Notes: generated by a model not told the origin, from the sequence alone. DNA of 64,000 nucleotides from Eutreptiella sp. 'Long Island Sound 2002' (GCA_964036045.1 CAXIWF010000987.1:52218-116217), one strand, 5' to 3'. Counted from the first letter of the stretch, positions 11,886-20,892 are shown. Made by a program: numbers and translations.

Positions 11886-12090
11886 TTTGTGGTAAATAGC
11901 GGAGAGACCAGCAAGGGGAGCATCCCGGGTGAGCAACTATGGGTTGGAATGTGATGTAATGATAGAGAGGAAGGCATTTGTGAAGTGGTATGCATTCTGA
12001 AGGTGGTAGGAGGCCGTGGTGCAGTGCAAAGTATACCCAGCACCCTCCTTGTATGGCAAAAAACATCCCCAATTTTTACCCCGATTTTAC
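11886..12090 (-). repeat. Inverted, diverged E element (E')
   Basis: Read on the minus strand, this matches roughly the last 200 bp of E at clearly lower identity than the E copies within the arrays. It starts TTTGTGGTAAATAGCGG, against TTGTGGTAATCACC on the E complement. Shared blocks include GAGACCAGCAAGGGGAGC, GCATCCCGGGTGAGCAACT, GGAATGTGATGTAATGATAG, TAGGAGGCCGTGGTGCAGTG and TTTTTACCCC. Every E inside the array points one way; this one points the other. Confidence 0.88.
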
Positions 12091-12102
12091 AAGTATTTTA
12101 CT

Positions 12103-12355
12103 ACATGGTGGGGCACATCCTGCGGCACATGGTGGGGCACATGGTGCGGCACATCCCAGGGCACATCGTGGGGTTCACAGTGGGGCACACTGTGGGGCAC
12201 ATCATGGGGCACATCAATTGGCATTTGGCGGGCACATCGTGCGGCACATGGTGGGGCACATGGTGGGGCACATCATGGGTCACATTCTGGTGAGCATTGA
12301 GGGGCACATTCTGGGGCACATCGTGGGCCACATTGCGGGGCACATCCTGGGGCAG
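12103..12355. repeat. 12-bp minisatellite (GGGGCACATSRT)
   Basis: About 20 imperfect copies of a 12-bp unit with core GGGGCACAT, interrupted once by CAATTGGCATTTGGC near 12213. Because 12 is a multiple of 3, several frames stay open and give Gly-His-Met-Val or His-Val-Pro type repeats. These are not taken as genes. Confidence 0.9.
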
Positions 12356-13077
12356 TGCGGTGAAAGGTGGTGTGGTGTGGTCTAGCGTGGTGTGGATTGA
12401 TGTGGTGTAGTGTTTCTTCCTTTTGTGTGGTGCCATGTGAGGAACATGTTGTAACCGCTGCATAGTGGTTGATCTTTGTTGTAACTGCGAAGCCTGTAGC
12501 CTTGATGCCCCAGGGGTCGTAACGCCCGACACTGCCCCTGATATCTCCGAACCCACATAACCCTCTTCAGACCCATATCCAGCTTAGGGGAGCGACATAT
12601 GCGAAGCACTTGTAAGTCCTTTGAACTCCATGGTGGAATATGAAGAGTACGAAAACCCGGTCTACAAAAATGGAGCAGACATAGAATCTCAATGCGCATT
12701 CATCGCACATAATGACACAACGTGAAATCATTCGAAATAATTTAAATAAATCCGATTGGGAAATCACGAAAGACAAATGCGACTCGACGCGCGCTCACAG
12801 GCGACATCTGGCGGCGAACGGAAAACATGAAAACAAGCGGAAAATTTACTGCACTAATGTACATCTGAGAATCATTGAAATTCTGATCACATCAGTGTAT
12901 AATTGAGTGCTGTCAGTGCTGCCGTTACACATGTGTGGTGCACTGGTTCAGGGCTGTTTGTGTTGTCTTGAGGCCTCATTCCATAGGCGAGGTGGTTTGT
13001 GAGTGCCAAAAGAATGCATCCTAGTAGGTTACTTTTGCGTTCTAAAATATCCCAAACACCCGATCATTTTTTTGGGA
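12356..13077. other. No gene recognised; GTGGT-rich start
   Basis: The first 60 bp are rich in GTGGTGTGG words. The rest is mixed sequence turning A/T-rich after about 12700. Only short open frames (64-105 codons) occur on either strand, with no recognisable domain. I see no tRNA, snRNA or repeat structure here. Confidence 0.6.
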
Positions 13078-13163
13078 AAATATCCTAATTATCCTAAAAA
13101 AAAGGGTTACGGTTAACCTTAGCTTTAACGGTAACCATTTTTTAGGATAGTTAGGATATTTTT
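13078..13163. repeat. Inverted repeat with arms of about 35 bp
   Basis: The left arm begins TATCCTAATTATCCTAAA (13081) and runs to GGTTACGGTTA (13115). The right arm begins TAACGGTAACC (13126) and runs to TTAGGATAGTTAGGATA (13158). The arms pair with few mismatches around a loop of about 10 bases. The motif orientation changes here: TATCCTAA on the left, TTAGGATA on the right. Confidence 0.85.
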
Positions 13164-14890
13164 GGTCCTTGCCTGGAAGAATATTAAGTACTTGGGATAT
13201 TTTGGACATTTTTCAGCAGGAGGTTTCAGTCTAGATGAGTCAGCTAGGGATATTTAGGATATTTAGGATATTTTTTGCATGACGTTTTAGGATCTTTTCT
13301 CGCATTTAGAATATTTGTTCTGGCGAGGTTGGGATGTTTTTGACGATTGCTTATCACAACATGTTCAGCCTGCGGTTGTTTGTCCATTACGATGTTGAGG
13401 ATGGTCCACATAATGAGGATATTGTCTCCATCAGGACTTAGGATATTTTTGGCAATGTACTCATCACAATGGTAGCTGTAACCCTTCTTCGAATCTTTGG
13501 AATATTTCTGGTGTTATGCCCAAAGCTACATGAAGTACTTGGGATATTGAGGATATTTTTGAGCAAGAACGTTCAGTCAATTGAGGATATTTGGGATATT
13601 TAGGATATTTTCTGCATGATCTGAGAGAATGGTGCTGATATTCAGGATGTTTGGTCTGGCGAGATTAGGAAGTATTTGACACGTGCTGAGCACAACATTT
13701 TCAGCATCCTGTTGTAGGCCCATTGGATGGTTCAGAATATTTAGGATAATTCGAATATTGTCTCCTATAGGACTTATGATATCTTCCTTCTAGCCATCGC
13801 TACTTACTCATCACACCAATAGCGGATACTTACAATATGTTCGATGATATGCCCCGAACAATATTACGTACTTAGGATATTTAGGATGTTTTTGAGAAAA
13901 GAAACGAGCCAGGTCAGAACATTTGGGATACTTAGGATATTTTCTGCATGAGGTTTAACGATCTTCCCGATGATTCGGATGACTGACTTGGCAAAATTAG
14001 GACTCACAACATTTTCAACATCCCGTTGTTTGCCCATTGGGATGTTTAGGATATTTAGGATAATTAGGATATTTTCTCCGTCAGCACTTATGATATTTTT
14101 ATTCTTAGATTTTTCATGTATAGTAATGGCAAATTCCTCATCACAACCGTACTTGTAACCACTCTTAGGATATTTAAGATATTCCTTGCTGTTATCGAAG
14201 AAAGTGGAGTACTTAGCACATTAAAGATGTTTGCTAGCCCCAACTTTCAGTCCCAAAAGTTGAGGACATTTAGGATACTTAGGATGTTTTTTGCACAAAT
14301 TAGACAGTGTTTTTAGGCTAAGGCTAACCGGTTTATCCATCTCTTTGACAATGACCCATCGCAACATGTTTGCCAGGTCAGGAAGTTTAGGATAATTACA
14401 TGCCCAGAGCCACACAAAGTACTTGGGATATTTGGGATATTTTTGAGAACAAATGTTCAGTCAGTTGAAGATATTTAGGATATTTTCTCCAACAGGAGTT
14501 AGAATATCGTTCTTTTTACATTTTGCATGTGTAGTGATGGCAAATAACTCATGACAACCGTAATTGTAACCACGCTTAGGATATGTAGTATATTCGTTGG
14601 TGTTATCGAGGAATATTCAGTACTTGGCATAGTTAGGATGTTTCCTAGCCCTAACGTTCTGTCCCAAAGGCTGGGGATGTTCAGGATACTTAGGATGTTT
14701 TTTCCACGCGTTAGACAGAGGTTCTAGGATAAGGATAACCTATTTTTCCATATCTTTGACAATGACTCATCGCAACATGTTCGCCTGGTTAGGACTTTTA
14801 TGATAATTAGAATCATTAGGATCTTTTCTGCATTCGGACTTAGGATCGTTTTCTCAAACACGACTTAGGACATTCGTTGGCGCGCTTTTC
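13164..14890. repeat. TTAGGATA-type degenerate repeat block
   Basis: A/T-rich sequence with dozens of TTAGGATA, TTTAGGATATTT, TTGGGATATTT and TTAGGATGTTT words, often spaced by 9 bp. On a larger scale, phrases recur at roughly 300-bp intervals: AGTACTTGGGATATT (about 13189, 13541, 14417), GGATATTTTCTGCATGA (about 13602, 13936), and TCATCACAA followed by TGTAACC (about 13463, 14141). This implies an old, diverged tandem repeat. The longest open frames are chance products of the repeat. Confidence 0.85.
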
Positions 14891-15940
14891 ATTTCGTACG
14901 GGTTAGCCATCGGGATGCGCAGCCTTGATAGATCTATGGTTGTGTAGAAGATTGTGATATTGTATTTTAAACTCACTAGGATATTGGGGACATCTGGGAT
15001 GTTTCTCAAAATTGGTTAGGACAATTTGATCCCATACCTCATCTGCTATGGGTTTGACATTTTGGTAAGTTGTTGAGCATCGAATCATGCAGTACTTTGG
15101 CAGCCGCGGTTTTGTAGCACACAGGACACATGCAGTGTTCTGTTTCCAACAGACACGGGTATGTACAAAATTTGTAACATCGTCACGCAACAAACTAGGA
15201 TTTTTTGAACCGTGAAGTGGACCACTTCGACATTCCTTTTTGCGATAGTAATAGTGATACATCTTTACTACCTGCAATATCACTGCGTCAAGATTTTTGC
15301 GGACAAAAGAGGTTGAGGAAAGTTGCAATAGTTATGATAATTTGTGGCTTACAGTTTAGAATGTATTTCCTGCCTTTGAATTATGGCTAGATCGAGCATT
15401 TGGACCATTCATATATTCCCTCAAGGAGCTAGGGTTGTTGAGATTCCTCGTTCAGCAAATTTTTGAAATCCTTTTTAGCCTTTGCGTACAGGCCTATGCG
15501 GGTTACACAGAAGGATTTCCCGAAGGTATGTGGCATTGTAGAGGCATGTGCACATTTGGAATCTCTAAGATTCTTGTCCAGGAGGGGGGCGGGATGGTCT
15601 CAGCACACTCAGAGGAAGATCTAGCTCCTAAGAAGGTGCCATGGCGGCCATGTGCGAAAAACATGAGCTTCAATGAGACCTTTGTTCTGCACCATGGAAG
15701 TTTTTGGATACAGCTTGCAATAGACAGCACTGCGCACAAGACACAACACATTGCTCACAGCACGACATGGTGCAAAGAATACAAAACAAAACTCCCAGCA
15801 AAGCTGACTAGAAGCCCAAAAAACAAGCTGTCCCCAGGACAACACTCTCCATACAGCGTATCACTGTGCACATCGATCGGCAACGTCACCGAATGCAACA
15901 GATTGGAAAAAACATCACATGGCACAAATCATTGTCCGCG
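14891..15940. other. No gene recognised between repeat block and RNA-gene unit
   Basis: Two open frames were considered: minus strand 14903-15328 (141 codons) and plus strand 15435-15977 (180 codons). The first contains CVLC and PKYC cysteine pairs but runs into TTAGGATA-type sequence at its C-terminal end. The second has no family resemblance and ends in the direct repeat at 15941. Euglenid genes are often intron-rich, so a short exon cannot be excluded, but nothing supports one. Confidence 0.5.
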
Positions 15941-16135
15941 TCCGAACGGGCCAGCAACGAACAGATTCGGCCGTTAAGCGCCGCACATGGGGCACAATCA
16001 GACAAAGATACCCTGCAAACGGGGAACCAGGGCCCAAGTAAGCAAGAAGCACACACAAATGGGCCGACAAAATGTGACCGCGGCCTCAACTGCGCGCATG
16101 CACCCCCCCACCCCACCCCACCCCATTGTCTCCTG
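15941..16135. repeat. Direct repeat A flanking the SL RNA/5S unit
   Basis: About 195 bp, from TCCGAACGGGCCAGC to a (CCCCA)n run and ATTGTCTCCTG. It is repeated at 17220-17417 with only a few differences, such as TTAAGCGCC against TTAAGAGCC. The start-to-start distance is 1279 bp. This is the expected picture for one unit of a tandem SL RNA/5S array. Confidence 0.92.
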
Positions 16136-16342
16136 CGCACAAGGGACATGGACAAACCCTACTCCCCTAGGGGGGAGGGGCGGAAGGGGCGGGGCAGCGC
16201 ATGCCGCGATACCACCAGGGAAGGAAGGGCAGGGTGTTACGCAAAGGGGAGGGACATGTGTGCGGATGTGTGCGGAGTAAATGATGGGTGCTGAGCTTGA
16301 GCCTATGATCCGGACTCCAGTGGGAAGGACTTTGGTTTTGGA

Positions 16343-16443
16343 AGGAGATTGGCCCATTGGCCTCCACAAAGTGGCGCTGAAAGCACCAAAGCTGCCTAGT
16401 AAGGAGCGAGTATATACCGAAAAAAAATAGACACTCAGAAAGT
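16343..16443 (-). ncRNA. Spliced-leader (SL) RNA
   Basis: SL RNA donates its 5' exon to pre-mRNAs by trans-splicing in the nucleus. The minus strand at 16443-16418 reads ACTTTCTGAGTGTCTA, then eight T, then CG. This is the 26-nt leader I recall for Euglena. A GT donor (GTATATACTCGC) follows at 16417. The exon with two upstream bases can fold as ACACT/AGTGT. In the intron part, GGTGCT (16387-16382) pairs with AGCGCC (16378-16373), and GGCC pairs with GGCC around an AATG loop (16362-16351), giving three stem-loops as is usual for SL RNAs. I see no canonical Sm site; AATCTCC follows the third hairpin. The 3' end is set from the usual length of about 100 nt and is approximate. It lies 600 bp downstream of the 5S gene in the same direction. 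Confidence 0.93.
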
Positions 16444-16467
16444 GTGCCTCCAAGAAGGGTGTGCGTA

Positions 16468-16498
16468 GCATAACGTCCTTGTGACAACGCCCTTATGC
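16468..16498 (-). promoter_or_regulatory. Inverted repeat 25-55 bp upstream of the SL gene
   Basis: GCATAA (16468-16473) and TTATGC (16493-16498) form a perfect 6-bp inverted repeat separated by 19 bp. Position and symmetry suggest a factor-binding site of an SL RNA promoter. Its role is inferred from position only. Confidence 0.35.
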
Positions 16499-16560
16499 GA
16501 ACGCATTTTGGAAGGGGGGTTTTTCGGACCCCCCACCGCTCGTTAGGACCCCCCTCCCCC

Positions 16561-16636
16561 ATAGCTCGACGCCACCGTCTCGGATTCGCAAAATGAGTGA
16601 CGTTTTGGACTCAGCGACCCCGAAATAGGGGGGGTT
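16561..16636. repeat. Spacer repeat, copy 1, between SL and 5S genes
   Basis: The segment from ATAGCTCGACGCCACCGTC to CGAAATAGGGGGGG is repeated at 16892-16967 with about 75-80% identity by eye. The copies are 331 bp apart, and the stretch between them contains an 11-C run at 16780. Confidence 0.75.
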
Positions 16637-16891
16637 TACTGTGTCAATAGCTCATTTTAGGATATGGGTGACTATTACCGACTCGGTAGGCTCTGCCCGT
16701 TCCTCACCACGAATGGGGATACCCCTTTTGGGGTGGTGTTAGAGCAGGACCCCCTGGGGACCTACATGGGTAAACTAGTACCCCCCCCCCCTATTTTGAT
16801 GTCGCTGAATCCGAATATCAACTCAGATTTGGCGGTTGGGGCGGTTATTACCGAGTTTTTGGTCGCGCGCGCGCTCCATTTGGACCCCCTC

Positions 16892-16967
16892 ATATCTCGA
16901 CGCCACTGTCTCAGATTCGAAAAAAAATTGCATTTTCGGAATCAGCGACCTCGAAATAGGGGGGGTA
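16892..16967. repeat. Spacer repeat, copy 2, between SL and 5S genes
   Basis: Second copy of the 16561-16636 repeat. Shared words are CTCGACGCCAC, GATTCG, TCAGCGACC and CGAAATAGGGGGGG. It ends about 76 bp from the 3' end of the 5S gene. Confidence 0.75.
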
Positions 16968-17043
16968 CAAAGATTTTCACGTCGATTTGGTACAATTTGC
17001 TATTTTTAGTACTTTATCCTACCGAGTCAGGGGCAATAAAAAA

Positions 17044-17161
17044 GCGTACAGCACCCAGTGTTCCCAAGTGGTCTCCCACCTCAGTACTAACTGGGCCTGA
17101 CTAGGCTTAACTTCTGAAATCGGACGGGTTTAGGTGTGTTCCCAGTAGTATGGCTGTACGC
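17044..17161 (-). rRNA. 5S ribosomal RNA
   Basis: 5S rRNA is the small RNA of the large ribosomal subunit, transcribed by RNA polymerase III. The minus strand begins GCGTACAGCCATACTACTGG and ends GGGTGCTGTACGC. The termini pair perfectly over 9 bp (GCGTACAGC/GCTGTACGC). Conserved internal elements are present: CCGATTTCAGAAGTTAAGC (A-box/loop region), GTTAGTACTGAGGTGGGAGACC and GGGAACAC. A T6 run (17043-17038) directly after the gene is a standard polymerase III terminator. Length and sequence fit a euglenozoan 5S and resemble the Euglena 5S as I remember it. The gene is upstream of and collinear with the SL RNA gene. It is complete and identical to the copy at 41043-41160. Confidence 0.97.
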
Positions 17162-17219
17162 ATTCGTCATGCGCGGACGCCCGGCTTGCGGGCGGGGAAA
17201 AGGGGGGGGGTGGACCGCA

Positions 17220-17417
17220 TCCGAACGGGCCAGCAACGAACAGATTCGGCCGTTAAGAGCCGCACATGGGGCACAATCAGACAAAGATACCCTGCAAACG
17301 GGGAACCAGGGCCCAAGTAATGAAGAAGCACGCACAAATGGGCCGAGAAAATGTGACCGCGGCCTCAACTGCGCGCATGCCCCCCCCCCCCACCCCACCC
17401 CACCCCATTGTCTCCTG
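17220..17417. repeat. Direct repeat B flanking the SL RNA/5S unit
   Basis: Second copy of 15941-16135. It has a 12-C run before the (CCCCA)n stretch where copy A has ACCCCCCC. After ATTGTCTCCTG the two copies diverge at once, so only one complete 1279-bp unit is present. Confidence 0.92.
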
Positions 17418-17419
17418 TC

Positions 17420-17773
17420 TTTGTGGGCCATCTCTTCAGCTTGAGGTTTATGAACCTCTAGAGGAGACCTAGGAGGTCACACTCATGCTGTCAGGCTCCA
17501 TGATAATGCATAGACGTTGCCGTGGGGGGGTGCCTTGGGTTGCCGACTATCACTGAAAACAGCCATCCTGAAAAGGCCGAAAAGTTACGTAGTAGAACGG
17601 TGAAATTTGTACAAAAAAAAGGTTTGTGGGCCATCTCTTCAGCTTGAGGTTCAGGAACCTCTAGAGGACACCTAGGAGGTCACATTCATGCTGTCAGGCT
17701 CCATGACAATGCATCCACGTTGCCCTGGGGGGGTGCCTTGAGTTGCCGACTATCACTGAAAACAACCATCCTT
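17420..17773. repeat. Tandem duplication with 203-bp period, containing palindromes
   Basis: 17420-17570 and 17623-17773 are about 93% identical by eye. Each starts TTTGTGGGCCATCTCTTCAG and ends near CCATCCT. Each contains nested palindromes: GAGGTT/AACCTC hairpin, CCTCTAGAGG and CCTAGG. Each also carries the TTGCCGACTAT word found in the spacer at 11758-11885. Confidence 0.88.
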
Positions 17774-17892
17774 GGGGCCAGGGTTGGCTGCTGCCTTGGG
17801 CTTGGGTTCGGTCCCATGTGCCTGAGTTTGCGTCCCAAATGAATGTATTGCCATGCAACACACATGAATGTTGTCCTCCATACCTCAATAGC

Positions 17893-18478
17893 ATGCCTAT
17901 ATGTCTACCCCAGCAATGCCTGGCCCTTGTGAATGGGCTCCCACCCCCTGGAGATCCCTTGTTCAGGGAGAGTCCAGGGTGGTGGGTCAGGCTGCAGAGT
18001 GTAGGCCACAAACACAGAACGTGTTCCCATGTTTTTGTGCCCGAAAACTTGGAAGATTTTAGGAAATTGTTTTATGCCTATACGTCTACCCCAGCAATGC
18101 CTGGCCCTTGTGAATGGGCTCCCACCCCCTGGAGATCCCTTGTTCAGGGAGAGTCCAGAGTGGTGGGTCAGGCTGCAGAGTGTAGGCCACAAACACAGAA
18201 TGTGTTCCCATGTTTTTGTGCCCGAAAACTTGGAAGATTTTAGGAAATTGTTTTATGCCTATATGTCTACCCCAGCAATGCCTGGCCCTTGTGAATGGGC
18301 TCCCACCCCCTGGAGATCCCTTGTTCAGGGAGAGTCCAGAGTGGTGGGTCAGGCTGCAGAGTGTAGGCCACAAACACAGAACGTGTTCCCATGTTTTTGT
18401 GCCCGAAAACTTGGAAAATTTTAGGGAATTGTTTTATGCCTATATGTCTACCCCAGCAATGCCTGGTCCTTGTGAATG
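17893..18478. repeat. 181-bp tandem repeat, three copies plus 43 bp
   Basis: Units start at 17893, 18074, 18255 and 18436 with ATGCCTATAYGTCTACCCC and are nearly identical. They contain TTGTTCAGGGAGAGTCC and GGTGGGTCAGGCTGCAG. 181 is not a multiple of 3, so the open frames across it are shifted each period and are not genes. The last unit breaks off at GTGAATGTATTT. Confidence 0.93.
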
Positions 18479-19330
18479 TATTTTTTTTTGGGGACAGCAA
18501 ATGAAAAAAACCGTCAACTTCCTGTTTCCTGGAAAAAAATTACACGAAGGTACCACAAAAAAAATTCACAAAGGGTCATTCGCATCCCCAATGCCACCAG
18601 AATCGGCTGAGATTATGCACCCTGCTTTTTCCATTGCACCCGCACTGCTGTAGGAATTCGCACCACTTTGCACCCCTACTCCTACATGAATCCACTAATT
18701 TATTCAGAAATGCAACCAGAATTGAGTTCCAAACCCTAGCTTTCACAAATGCAAAAATGGGTTGAACACACATGCTGCCCCTACTCTCGCCAATACAAAA
18801 ATTGTCTAATCATGCATTCCATGCCCGTCCTGATTGTGTATCAAACATGTTGTTCTTGCATCGCATGCTTTTGCCAATGCACAAAGCTTTTAACTTGCAA
18901 CCAATGCCTTATCAATTGAGGTTTTCCGCTTGCCCCTGCAAAAGACATGGCTTGAACATACAAATGTTTTGGTGTCTGTTGTTTGGTCATCATTTTTGCC
19001 AGCCAAGTCCTGTTGTAGCGAAGTGTGTTGCATCAATTCTGCTCCAAACTGCAATGGCATGTCCCCAACAACACTGGACTGTCTTGGCATCAGTGAAAGT
19101 AGGAGGAGGAAAAAACAAGCATTGTTCAATAGTGTCCACAAATAGAGCAAGCAATAGGGAACATTCCACACAGGCTCACCATGAAAAACACCACATATTT
19201 TGGAAAAAAATAGTCATGCTGAACACTGGCAGCAAACATTGACCAAAATACAATGCACCAATTTTCCGACTTGTGCAGGCAGCAACGAAAATGTCATAGC
19301 AATTGGCCATGCCCGGATGTATTTCTACAA
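18479..19330. other. No gene recognised; degenerate ATGC/CAATGC-rich sequence
   Basis: This stretch begins with T- and A-runs. It then shows loosely recurring words such as GCACCCCTACTC, GCCAATGCA and CATGCTGCCCCTACTC, suggesting an old degenerate repeat. The 156-codon plus-strand frame at 18772-19242 has no recognisable domain. Confidence 0.5.
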
Positions 19331-19539
19331 GCGTCAGCGCGCTGTCTGTGTGTTCGTTGTGTGTCAGCGCGCATCATAGGTGTCCATTGGGTGTCAGCGC
19401 GCTGTCTGTGTGTGTCAGCGCGCTGTCTGTGTGTCACTTGTGTGTCAGCGCACTCTGTGTGTGTCACTTGTGTGTCACGCGCTCTCTGTGGTCATTTGTG
19501 TGTCAGCTCTGTGTGTCAGTTGTGTGTCAGCGAGTGCTC
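19331..19539. repeat. GTGTCAGCGCGCTGTCTGT minisatellite
   Basis: Irregular copies of GTGTGTCAGCGCGCTGTCTG and shorter versions (GTGTGTCACTT, GTGTGTCAGTT). A second small island of the same family is at 20407-20460. Confidence 0.85.
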
Positions 19540-20406
19540 TATAGACTCTCACTAAGTTGACTTGGGGCGCTCTGATACATGGGCTTCACTCAAATGGGTA
19601 TATATAGGGGTCGTACATGGTGTATTCTGTAAGTGTATGAGTGCAAGTGTGGAAGTGTGTCCTTCAGGTTCGCTCTGGCGAAGGAGTTGACTGCACATGA
19701 GCAGCCAAAATAGGCTGATTGACTTGAAATGGTGATGGATGATCACAAAGATGAAATTCTCTCAAAGAGTGAAAAATGACCAAAATCGACCCAAAACTCA
19801 CCTCGAAAACACCCAGGCGCACTCGGAGTGCCCCAGCAGCGCCGTGGCGAACGACGGAGGGCGTCGCCACGCGTCGCAGCTGTCGCTTGCGACCGATCCT
19901 GCCAAAAATGGCACATTTGGCCAGAAACAGGCCAAAAAGGTCTAAAAACCCAAAATGGGCCAGGATGAAGCCCTGAAACTGGGCAAGACGCTGGAAGAGA
20001 GCCGTCGACACACAATACCAGTGTTGACGAGTGCCACGAACGCACTCGCGCGTCGAAAAGCTACGACAAGCGTCGCCGACAGAAAAAGAGAGCAAAATTT
20101 GAAAATTTGCAAAATTGAAGAATTGAAACAGAATTAGCTGCTACAGGTGGCGCAGGACAGTCAAACGCTGTCAGCGCAGCGTAGAGCGTCACGTTGTGAG
20201 CGCCGTAACCCTGTCCGAGCGCGTCGCCAGGGAACAGGGACTCTGATTCGCAACAAAATATCAAAATCCAACTTCAAACTTCAAAATTGCTTCAAGAACA
20301 CCAAAATGAGAGAAACAAACACCTTGTGGACCTGTACTGTACTCCCCAAATTCCAACAAAAGGTAACAAACCAGGACTTCGTTCATTTGAATACGATGTC
20401 TCCACT
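19540..20406. other. No gene recognised; GCGTCGC-rich segment
   Basis: 19599-19608 reads TATATATAGG, a TATA-like string with no recognisable gene behind it. 19800-20240 is GC-rich with repeated GCGTCGC and AGCGC words and several GGCC/TTGGCC inverted words. Short frames on both strands have no family resemblance. Confidence 0.5.
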
Positions 20407-20460
20407 CGCGCTGTCTGTGTGTTCGTTGTGTGTCAGCGCGCTCTGTGTGTGTCAGTTGTG
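20407..20460. repeat. Second GTGTCAGCGCGCT island
   Basis: Shares an exact match of about 30 bp (around CTGTCTGTGTGTTCGTTGTG) with the start of the 19331-19539 minisatellite, 1.07 kb away. Confidence 0.85.
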
Positions 20461-20841
20461 CAACACAACAGTTATGATGCAGGTTGACACGGAAACCGCA
20501 CAACTCTTTCTCGAAATCAAGGCAAAATGTTCGGGGACTCCACAATGGTGAAATGTGGCCAACGACCAAAAGATTCACCCATTCACGGACCGTGGGGTAG
20601 GAGAGGCACAGGACAGGGGGGGGTTGATATTACCAACGGCTGCTTTGCTGTGGCGTCCATGTACGGCACCCGTTTCTTGACGGCAGCAGGATGAACGAAA
20701 GAGCGATCAGCTGCAGCATACAAATTGCGCAAACGCACCAGTTCAGCACTTCTTGGGTTACCGTGTCCATTGCGACCTACTTTTTGGGCATGTCCAAAAA
20801 AAAGGTCGCAGTTGCAATGTGCCCCGCGAGTTGAGCAACTG
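20461..20841. other. No gene recognised
   Basis: Mixed-composition sequence with an 8-G run near 20616. A minus-strand frame (20583 into the satellite at 22217) crosses it, but its upstream half is satellite, so it is not supported as a gene. Confidence 0.45.
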
Positions 20842-20892
20842 TTATCCGCAGAAATGCGTTTTTCTGCGGATAAGGGCTTATCCGCAGAAATG
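20842..20892. repeat. TTATCCGCAGAAA hairpin plus third half-site
   Basis: TTATCCGCAGAAA (20842-20854) and TTTCTGCGGATAA (20861-20873) are a perfect 13-bp inverted repeat with a 6-base loop. A third copy, TTATCCGCAGAAATG, starts at 20878. It could be a paired binding site or a transcript hairpin; there is no T-run to mark a terminator. Confidence 0.8.

Noticed and set aside
13164-14890. TTAGGATA block as telomeric repeat
   Set aside because: The unit differs from TTTTAGGG-type telomere repeats, is degenerate and internal, and repeats in every U copy.
14903-15328. 141-codon minus-strand frame with CVLC and PKYC
   Set aside because: Looked briefly like a zinc-binding tail of a transposase, but the spacing fits no family I know and its last third is TTAGGATA-type repeat.
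15435-15977. 180-codon plus-strand frame
   Set aside because: No domain resemblance; its end lies in the direct repeat of the RNA-gene unit and it is cut in U3 without sign of consequence.
16664-17104. 146-codon plus-strand frame
   Set aside because: Runs into the antisense of the 5S rRNA gene and through the spacer repeat; a chance frame.
18772-19242. 156-codon plus-strand frame
   Set aside because: Low-complexity surroundings, no recognisable motif, no start context to prefer it.
19599-19608. TATATATAGG as a promoter
   Set aside because: No recognisable gene downstream; a single TATA-like string is not enough.
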